Shown here: positions 23,159-29,353 of the stretch, piece by piece
How positions within the stretch are numbered: the stretch's first letter is position 1
How the letters are laid out: every line of letters begins with the position of its first letter
NCBI GenBank assembly: GCA_005885165.1
Contig: VAXR01000048.1
Coordinates: 1-29,353, forward strand
DNA from: Actinomycetota bacterium
Lineage (GTDB): Bacteria > Actinomycetota > Thermoleophilia > Solirubrobacterales > Thermoleophilaceae
Reading direction: 5' to 3'
Length of the DNA: 29,353 bases
Translations under genes and position numbers: made by a program
The notes under the pieces: model-generated
The model's database searches: none
Told to the model about the DNA's origin: nothing
The model's input: only the letters and a program-made list of their open reading frames with translations

Positions 23159-25957
23159 CTGTCCGCCATCAGCCGCCGCCGGTTCGTTGCCGGCCTCACA
23201 GCCTCGCTTGCGGCGTCGATCACAACGCCCGGGCGGATAGCCCGTTCCCTTGCGGAGCCGCGAAGGCCGGACGACCGCGGGCTTAGGCGCCACAACTTCC
23301 TCAAGCCTGGCGAACGGCGGGTCGCGGAGGCACTCCTCGACTCGCTGGTGCCGCCAGTTGGCGGCGTGGGTGGCGCGCGCGCGACGCGAGCGGTCGACTA
23401 TCTCGACTTCCTGCTTGGCGCCGATCTCAGAGGGCGACCTCCGCTCTACCACCTGGGCCGCTTCAGCGGGCGCACCCCCTTCCTCGCCAGATGTCGTCCG
23501 GGCACGCGCTTCCCGCAGGATGGCTTTCGGAGGTACCGTCGCCTCGACCGTACCGAGCTGACTGCTTGGTCCCTGCGCCTTGACGGCTCAGCCGCTCATC
23601 CCGGGCTCGACCACAACGCGGGCACGCTCGGTCCAATTCTCGGCTGGCGCGAGCGATACCGGGACGGCCTGGCAGCCCTGGACCGAAGCAGCCGGACGCT
23701 CTTCGGGCAGGGTTTCGCCGAGCTCGACCCCACGCGGCGGGAGATCGTCATCGCCAGAGCCGACCAGTCGTTCATCGCGCTCGCCTACGCGCACGGTGTG
23801 GAGGGCACGTTCGCGGCGCCGGAGTACGGCGGGAACGCGGGGCTGGCCGGATGGAGGTCGATCCGCTTCGACGGTGACCGCCAGCCACTCGGATATGTCG
23901 ACCCCGTATCTCGCTGTGAGCTAGCGCCGGTATCCGGACCCGAGTCTGGGTCGGGCGCGGCGGCCCAGCTCGCCCTCGATCCGGCAGGGCTGTGGCGAAT
24001 TGTCGACGACGTCCTGGCGAAGCCGAACATCGGACGGGATCAACGGGTCGCGCGGACCGCGGCCTCGCGTGGCCCGGGGCTCCCCGGCGGAGCCCTCCGC
24101 TCCGCGACGCCATCAGGGGTGTCCGAGTCGCGCAGGCGCCGCCGCCGGAGGACCAGGGCCGTCGACGCCGTGATCGTCGGCTCCGGGCCGGGCGCCTCGA
24201 TGGCGGCGTTCGTGCTGGCGAGGGCCGGCTGGCACGTGGTCGTGCTCGAGCGTGGTCCGAACCCCTACCGGGCGTTGGGGCGCAACGGCTATTCGGAGCT
24301 CACGGGAGACGAGCTCAAGGCGTTCCAGCGCGGCTATGGGTGGCCGGACCCGCTCACCGAGCCGAGGACCTTCCGAAGCCCGGACGACGCCGGGCCCCGC
24401 AGCCACGTAGGCCCTGTCAACGACCTGCCCGCGCTGGTTGGCGGGGGCGCCGGCCTGGCGACGATGCTCGCGCCTCGCATGCGCGAGGTGGACTTCGTGC
24501 CGCGCACCCGCCTCGGCGACATCCCCGGCGCGATCCTGGTCGACTGGCCGCTCCGGTACCGTGATCTCGAGGCCCACTACGACGCCGTCGAGCGGATCAT
24601 CGGGGTTCAGGGTCGCGCTGACGACCCGTTCGCCTCGAGGCGGCATCGGCGCTTCCCGCTACCTCCCGGCGTCCCCCTGTACGCGAACGAGGTGATCGCC
24701 GCCGGCGCCGACCGGCTGGGCCTCGCGACGCCTACCGGCCCGCTCGCGATCGCGTCGCGCGCCTACGGAGGTCGACGCGGCTGCAACGAGTGCGGCCGTT
24801 GCTGGCACTACGGCTGCCCGATTGGCGCCCATGGGGGGATGGCGCCCGTCGTGCTGGGAAGGGCGGTCGCAACCGGGCGCTGCGAGGTCCGGCCCCACAG
24901 CTTCGTCCACGCGATCGAGGCCTCGGGGTCGAGAGTCACGGGCGTCCGCTACGTGGACGGGCGCGGTAGAGAGCACACCGTCGCCGCCCGCCACGTGCTC
25001 CTGGGGGCGGGGCCGATCGAGGACGCTCGGCTGATGCTGCTTTCGGGCCTCGCCGACCGCGACCGCTCCGGGCTCCTCGGGCGCGGACTCGTCTTCCACT
25101 TCCAGACGTTCGCCGGCGGCTACTTCCCCGACCGGCGCCTGCATAGCCGGCGCGGGCGCGGTCTCGCGCGCATGATCACCGAGTTCTGCGGGCCGCCCAC
25201 CCTGGAGGAGGCACGGACCTGGGCCGGCGTGCCGGGAGGCGGTGTCGTCGAGATCTCGGGCCTCGGCCTGTTCGGCCCGATCTCCGAGGGACAGACCTAT
25301 CCGCGCGGCGAGTCGCACTCCCGGTTCATGGGAGCGAACCTGTTCGACGACCACATCGCCGGGCTCCTGATGCAGGGCGAGGACCTGCCCCAGGCCGGCA
25401 CCGTCGTTGACCTCGACCCCGGGGTCCGGGACTTCCGCGGCCTGCCGGTCGCCCGGCTCACCTACCGTCCGCACGAGTTCGAGCTCGCCGCGTCCGATCA
25501 TTACGGGCCGCGGCTCGCCGACATCCTCGCGGCGGCGGGCGCCGATGTGGTCGCGTTCGCGCCGAAGAACGCTCCCGCGTCGACCGGCCCGGGCTCGGGC
25601 ACCGTCCCGGACGTGACCGCTGCCGTGCTGGCGCAAGTGCCCGGCTTCAGCGGCGCGGCCGCCGGGCCGTTCTCGCCGGCATCGCCGGTCCCGAACACCC
25701 AGCACATCCTTTCGGGTCTCAGGATGGGACGCGATCCCAACTCGTCAGTGTGCAACCCGTCGGGCAGGCTGCACGCGTGGCGCAACCTCCACTGCGTAGA
25801 CGGCGGACTGTTCTGCTCGTCCACGCCGGTCAACCCCACGCTGACGATCTGGGCGCTGGCGCACCGCGTGGCCACGTTGCTCGCCGGGCACCGCACGCCG
25901 CGGCACGATCGCGCGTACGGGCAGAGGGTCAGCCCCCGACGGCATAAGCGGCCCTGA
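23159..25957 (+). CDS. Tat-exported gluconate 2-dehydrogenase subunit 3-like/GMC oxidoreductase fusion
   Basis: The frame is open from 23147 to 25957. It starts with a twin-arginine signal (SRRRFVAGLTASLAAS), then a gluconate 2-dehydrogenase subunit 3-like domain (FLKPGERRVAEALLDSLVPP ... VDYLDFLLG, about residues 45-230). From about residue 337 comes a GMC flavoprotein: VDAVIVGSGPGASMAAFVLARAG (FAD), a Cys cluster CNECGRCWHYGC, and the C-terminal HCVDGGLFCSSTPVNPTLTI motif. It should oxidise an alcohol or sugar outside the membrane and pass electrons onward. No ATG, GTG or TTG precedes the signal: CTG 23159 is used here, and ATC 23168 sits where ATG would be expected. GTG 23348 is the first standard start but lies inside the subunit 3 domain. 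The 3' end overlaps the next gene by 29 nt. Confidence 0.8.
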   Translation: MSAISRRRFVAGLTASLAASITTPGRIARSLAEPRRPDDRGLRRHNFLKPGERRVAEALLDSLVPPVGGVGGARATRAVDYLDFLLGADLRGRPPLYHLGRFSGRTPFLARCRPGTRFPQDGFRRYRRLDRTELTAWSLRLDGSAAHPGLDHNAGTLGPILGWRERYRDGLAALDRSSRTLFGQGFAELDPTRREIVIARADQSFIALAYAHGVEGTFAAPEYGGNAGLAGWRSIRFDGDRQPLGYVDPVSRCELAPVSGPESGSGAAAQLALDPAGLWRIVDDVLAKPNIGRDQRVARTAASRGPGLPGGALRSATPSGVSESRRRRRRRTRAVDAVIVGSGPGASMAAFVLARAGWHVVVLERGPNPYRALGRNGYSELTGDELKAFQRGYGWPDPLTEPRTFRSPDDAGPRSHVGPVNDLPALVGGGAGLATMLAPRMREVDFVPRTRLGDIPGAILVDWPLRYRDLEAHYDAVERIIGVQGRADDPFASRRHRRFPLPPGVPLYANEVIAAGADRLGLATPTGPLAIASRAYGGRRGCNECGRCWHYGCPIGAHGGMAPVVLGRAVATGRCEVRPHSFVHAIEASGSRVTGVRYVDGRGREHTVAARHVLLGAGPIEDARLMLLSGLADRDRSGLLGRGLVFHFQTFAGGYFPDRRLHSRRGRGLARMITEFCGPPTLEEARTWAGVPGGGVVEISGLGLFGPISEGQTYPRGESHSRFMGANLFDDHIAGLLMQGEDLPQAGTVVDLDPGVRDFRGLPVARLTYRPHEFELAASDHYGPRLADILAAAGADVVAFAPKNAPASTGPGSGTVPDVTAAVLAQVPGFSGAAAGPFSPASPVPNTQHILSGLRMGRDPNSSVCNPSGRLHAWRNLHCVDGGLFCSSTPVNPTLTIWALAHRVATLLAGHRTPRHDRAYGQRVSPRRHKRP

Positions 25958-27548
25958 GCAGGCCGGCGAAGCGGTCGGGGCGCACCGCTTCGTAGAAGGG
26001 ACCGAGCTGGCCCATGACCTGGCGCGCCTGCGAGTAGCCCATGCTCCACGTCGAGAGCGCGACCAGCACGAACGCTGGCGGACGCCCGAACGTCAGCGCG
26101 GCCCCCCTGATCCGCGCCACCGTCGACCCGACGTCAGGGCCCCAAGCGGCGTGCACCACAGGCACGCCCCCAGAGAACGAGACCGCGGGAGGGTTGGGCA
26201 GCGTCCAGCCGCCGTAGTCGGCGAAGATCGCCGATGGCGCCAGCGCCTGAACGTACTGGTCGACCACGGCAGGGGAAGGGGAGGCGACGTAGCCGTTGTC
26301 GAGGATCCAGACGGCGCGTAGCCCGGCGAGCGCCATCAGCCGGCGGGTCCGAGCCAGGTACCCGCCGAGGTCGGGGTAGAACTGCGGATAGATGTAGCCG
26401 GCGCCGCTCGGGCCCGCCACGAGCGCGTCCGTCGGCGCCAGGGTGCGAACGTAGTAGCGGTAGATACGCGGGGCGTACACCGCCAGCCAGGGCGAGATCG
26501 AGACCCCCATCGGGATCGACCCGCGTGCGCGGTCGGACCAATGGCGTGTCCGCAGCCCCTGCTCGTTGTATCCGAGGCTGTCCCCATCGGAGATGAGGAA
26601 GCAGACGTACGTCTTCGCGGGATTGGCACGACGCGGTCGCGCGTCCCAGGGCGGATGCTGAGCGACCTGCCGGAAGGCCGAGTGGACGGTGAGGTTGGTC
26701 GCGTCGGTGGTGGGGATCAGCACCTTCCCGGAGCGGGAGATCTCGCCGACGCCTATCGGCTCGTCCTCGGCGACGCCGGTCGTCGCGTAGAAGCGATCGT
26801 CGACGAATGGGTAGCCGAAGACGCGCGTTCCGCGCGGGAACGCATCGAGGATCCGGAACACCAGGTCATGGTCGGCCTGCGGGTCCGCCTCGAAGGCGAA
26901 CCCGCGCCGAGCGACGATCAGGTCCCGCAGGCCGGGTTGGAGCGGGCGTCCGTTGCGCGGGCCTCCGAGCCAGGCCAGCAGCGAGAAGCGACTCGGCGGG
27001 CCGAATGTCTTCAATGCCCACTCGTACGCGTCCGCGCGGGTACGGAATCGCTGGCGGCGCAGATCGATCACGACGCGCAGCCGGTACGGCTTGCGGCGCA
27101 GCCTCGCCGCGAGCGACGGGCTCGCGGGGAGCAGGCCCCGCTGGCCGGCGATCGTGGTGGCCACGTTCTGCGTGTCCACCCGGAGCTCGGGGTCCCAAAC
27201 CACGAGGCCCTTCACGCTTGGGTGCAGCCGCCGGAGGAGTTGGTAGGGGGCAGCGCGGCGGAGAGGGAGCGGGACGGCGTCCCGCAGCCAGGCGCGCGCC
27301 GTCTCGTCGACCTTGAAGTCCTGGCCATTGCGCAGGCCCTCTAGGTAAACCCGCGGGCGCTTGCGGTTCGCCAGACCCTGGAGCGCCGCGAACAGGAGCT
27401 GCTCGTCGTCCGAGAGGCTGCGAACGTCTGTGACCAGAAGTGGTTTGCGGATCGCCGCCGCTCCGGTCGACGGCGCGGCCGCGTACGCGACCAAGACCGC
27501 GATGACCGCAAGCGCCACGCGGCTCCGCGTGCGTTCCACGCCCGTCAT
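25929..27548 (-). CDS. Secreted GxGYxYP domain protein
   Basis: This 539-residue exported protein has a signal peptide (residues 1-32, VALAVIAVLVAYAAAPSTGAAA). The N-terminal region (TDVRSLSDDEQLLFAALQGLANRKRPRVYLE) and the C-terminal signature PSGAGYIYPQFYPDLGGYL match the GxGYxYP family, which is linked to carbohydrate metabolism and often described as glycosyl-hydrolase-like without a proven activity. Other conserved-looking stretches are YVCFLISDGDSLGYNEQ, with an acidic cluster, and IFADYGGW. ATG 27548 has GGTAGGG directly upstream. It converges on the GMC gene with a 29-nt overlap and is divergent from the large surface protein at 27720. Confidence 0.87.
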   Translation of the reverse strand: MTGVERTRSRVALAVIAVLVAYAAAPSTGAAAIRKPLLVTDVRSLSDDEQLLFAALQGLANRKRPRVYLEGLRNGQDFKVDETARAWLRDAVPLPLRRAAPYQLLRRLHPSVKGLVVWDPELRVDTQNVATTIAGQRGLLPASPSLAARLRRKPYRLRVVIDLRRQRFRTRADAYEWALKTFGPPSRFSLLAWLGGPRNGRPLQPGLRDLIVARRGFAFEADPQADHDLVFRILDAFPRGTRVFGYPFVDDRFYATTGVAEDEPIGVGEISRSGKVLIPTTDATNLTVHSAFRQVAQHPPWDARPRRANPAKTYVCFLISDGDSLGYNEQGLRTRHWSDRARGSIPMGVSISPWLAVYAPRIYRYYVRTLAPTDALVAGPSGAGYIYPQFYPDLGGYLARTRRLMALAGLRAVWILDNGYVASPSPAVVDQYVQALAPSAIFADYGGWTLPNPPAVSFSGGVPVVHAAWGPDVGSTVARIRGAALTFGRPPAFVLVALSTWSMGYSQARQVMGQLGPFYEAVRPDRFAGLLRAAYAVGG

Positions 27549-27719
27549 CCCTACCAGGCGATCAGTCTAGATCCGCCCGAGCGTGAGCGCTGCAGCCCTG
27601 CGTGAGCGCCACGCTATTCCGCAGAGGTTTCGGCGCGACGCATGTCATGCGCGGCGCGCCGGCTCGCGTCGCTCGCAAGCGGCGCCCGCGACCTTCCGGC
27701 TCGAGTAGGGTGCCGCGCG
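27549..27719. promoter_or_regulatory. Divergent intergenic region with small repeats
   Basis: This 171-bp spacer separates the GxGYxYP gene and the surface-protein gene. It holds a 10-bp direct repeat GCGTGAGCGC (27581-27590 and 27600-27609, 19 bp apart) and the palindrome GCATGTCATGC (27640-27650). These could be regulator half-sites. No consensus promoter is evident. GTAGGG at 27705-27710 is the ribosome binding site for ATG 27720. Confidence 0.3.
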
Positions 27720-29353
27720 ATGCGCTGGAGAAGGGGGGGAGGCCTTCGCGCGGTAGGGGCGATCGCGGCGACCGTCGGCGCATTCGTCACGCCGGGCGAT
27801 GATCAGATTGCCATCGACGCGACGTCGGCCGACACTGGGAGCTACTCGGTGAACGGCGGCGCGGCTCAGATGTTTGCTGCCGCGACGAAGGTCACGGTGG
27901 ACGCGGGCGCCGGAAACGACAGCGTGGTGGTGAACAATCCGACCGGCGGCCTGTTCGCGCCCACGCTCGGCATCGTCGTCAACGGCGGAGGCGGCTCGGA
28001 CCACGTGACGAGCCAGAATGGCTTGGCGGCGACGGGCTCGTACACCCTCGCATTCGGCTCGACGCCCGCGCGGCTCGTGCAGATTGGCGCGGCGAAGCAG
28101 GTCATCACCTTCAACGGCGTGCAAGGCGTCAAGGACGTCAACACCGACGCCAGGTTTGCCTACAAGGCAACGCCCGCCCACGACGACGTGTTGGTGGACG
28201 ACTACCCGGAGTATCCCGTCAGCTCTAGGATCATTTCCGCGGCCTCAAGCAGCTTCGGGTTCAGCGGCAAGTCGAGCATGACGGTCGACACGCTCGGCAC
28301 CGACTCGACGCCCGACACCGTCAAGCTGACCGGGCATTCGCCCGTCCCCCAGCTTGCGATTGATGACGGTTCGCAGCCGGCCGAGGACGTGATCACAGCG
28401 CAGGACTTCAGGCTCGGCGGCCTCGACATCGCCAACGACAGCCTTGTCCTGCACGGTTCGCGTATCGAAGGCCTTCCCTCCTCCAATCAAGCCGACGTCA
28501 CGGCGGTAACTGTTGCGCTCGACGGCGGCACAGTCGGCACGACCGCTGCCCCGCTGGGTGTCGAGACGAACAAACTCGACGCGCAGACCCAGGGCGATGC
28601 GCAGATCCGGATCAAGGCACTCAACTTCACCTCGGACCTGCAGCTTGGCGGGGTGAGGAAGCCGGTCGGCGGAGGCGTGCGTTCGGCGAGCGGTTCGGTC
28701 TGGATCGCTCACGACGGCAGCGCCCCCCTCACCTCCCTCGCCCAAGACGCCGCGGTATCCGGTCAATCCGTCTATCTGCGGTCCGATCGGCTCGACCTCT
28801 CGAAGGGCCACGTGGATGCGGGCGGAGGCGGCGCCATCCTTTTGCCGGGCGACCCTTGGCCGATCGATCTCGGAGCCACCAACGACGACTGGGGCTCGCT
28901 CAATCTCTCCGCGGCCGAGGTCGCCAACATTCGGACGCAGGCGCTCACGATTGGGCAGGCGACCGGCGGTCTGGTGACGGCGTCGGATGCCATCGCGCGC
29001 CGCTCCACCGAGGGACTCATGCTCGTCAGCGGCACCGGCTTCACGGCGACCGGCTCCGGGATGCTCTCCGCCGGCAAGCTCAGTCTCATCGACGGCTCCG
29101 CCACCGGCCGCAGCTGGTTGGTCGATCCCTCGCGCGTATCGGTCGACGGGCGGGCGCCGGTTCCGTATGGCTCGACGCCGGCCCTGACCTTGCACGGCGG
29201 CTCTGGCGCCGACACCTTCGCCGTCAAGCCCAGTCCGCTGACGGCATACGCAATCGACGGCGGCGAGCCGTCGACCAGTCCGGGCGATTCCCTCGCCTAC
29301 GACGCGGGCGGGCGCACGGTATCGGGCGACACCAGTCCGCCCGACGGCGAGAT
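27720..29353 (+). CDS. Large secreted Gly/Asp-rich beta-solenoid-like surface protein, 5' part
   Basis: The frame from ATG 27720 stays open for 544 complete codons to the window edge, so the 3' end is missing. It begins MRWRRGGGLRAVGAIAATVGAFVTPGDDQ, a short signal peptide. The rest is rich in Gly, Asp, Thr, Ser and Val, has no Cys that I see, and contains irregular GxGxD-like motifs: VDAGAGNDSVVVNN, NGGGGSDHVTS, LHGGSGADTFAV and AIDGGEPSTSPGDSLAYD. This resembles very large secreted repeat proteins with calcium-binding-like or beta-solenoid repeats, as in surface adhesins and some planctomycete and actinobacterial giant proteins. GTAGGG stands 9 nt before the ATG. No catalytic domain is recognised. 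Calcium binding is an inference from the motif shape. Confidence 0.8.
   Translation, partial: MRWRRGGGLRAVGAIAATVGAFVTPGDDQIAIDATSADTGSYSVNGGAAQMFAAATKVTVDAGAGNDSVVVNNPTGGLFAPTLGIVVNGGGGSDHVTSQNGLAATGSYTLAFGSTPARLVQIGAAKQVITFNGVQGVKDVNTDARFAYKATPAHDDVLVDDYPEYPVSSRIISAASSSFGFSGKSSMTVDTLGTDSTPDTVKLTGHSPVPQLAIDDGSQPAEDVITAQDFRLGGLDIANDSLVLHGSRIEGLPSSNQADVTAVTVALDGGTVGTTAAPLGVETNKLDAQTQGDAQIRIKALNFTSDLQLGGVRKPVGGGVRSASGSVWIAHDGSAPLTSLAQDAAVSGQSVYLRSDRLDLSKGHVDAGGGGAILLPGDPWPIDLGATNDDWGSLNLSAAEVANIRTQALTIGQATGGLVTASDAIARRSTEGLMLVSGTGFTATGSGMLSAGKLSLIDGSATGRSWLVDPSRVSVDGRAPVPYGSTPALTLHGGSGADTFAVKPSPLTAYAIDGGEPSTSPGDSLAYDAGGRTVSGDTSPPDGE

Noticed and set aside
1..29353. Insertion sequences, integrases or prophage genes
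   Set aside because: No transposase, integrase or phage-type protein and no terminal inverted repeats were recognised, so recent mobile-element insertion is not supported.

Overview
The window is 29.4 kb of GC-rich bacterial DNA, coding almost throughout and on both strands. Frequent GTG/TTG starts, likely leaderless starts, an alpha/beta-hydrolase fused to a class III cyclase, a DUF6510 operon and many secreted Arg/Ala-rich proteins suggest an actinobacterium, perhaps Thermoleophilia (Solirubrobacterales/Gaiellales-like). That placement is inferred from style; no rRNA or tRNA was seen. Apparent frameshifts and a missing start codon suggest either a draft or metagenome assembly or real gene decay.

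Region 1 (1-5.1 kb) is mostly housekeeping and stress genes: a possible MarR-like 3' fragment, a UBP-type zinc finger protein, a UPF0104/flippase-like membrane protein, a cupin, a PPOX-fold protein, a DHA2 (EmrB/QacA) drug exporter with a divergent TetR regulator, and a GYD-domain protein. The exporter/TetR intergenic region has two near-identical palindromic operators 30 bp apart, over opposing promoter elements.

Region 2 (5.1-17.1 kb) is redox and signalling: a secreted CocE/NonD hydrolase; a minus-strand operon of sulfite-oxidase-like molybdoenzyme, ferredoxin-reductase-like flavoprotein and DUF6510 zinc-ribbon protein; a divergent three-domain protein (cNMP-binding fold, glutaredoxin-like fold, thioredoxin-reductase-like flavoprotein) without the CxxC; a PAS / metallo-beta-lactamase-fold / dienelactone hydrolase operon; an aldo/keto reductase; an alpha/beta-hydrolase-adenylate cyclase fusion; an MFS transporter; and a cupin. 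A 17-bp motif (one mismatch) containing TTGACA lies at nearly the same distance upstream of the zinc finger gene and the three-domain redox gene, suggesting co-regulation.

Region 3 (17.1-29.35 kb) is carbohydrate and cell-surface: an RmlC-like epimerase, a GT2 glycosyltransferase (apparent frameshift), a SnoaL-like protein, a secreted GH78-like alpha-L-rhamnosidase, a secreted parallel beta-helix protein (apparent frameshift), a Tat-exported gluconate-2-dehydrogenase-subunit-3/GMC oxidoreductase fusion (no standard start codon), a secreted GxGYxYP protein, and the first 544 codons of a large secreted repeat protein running off the right edge. Together these look like a secreted polysaccharide-processing locus with matching surface-glycan genes; the link is inferred from proximity.
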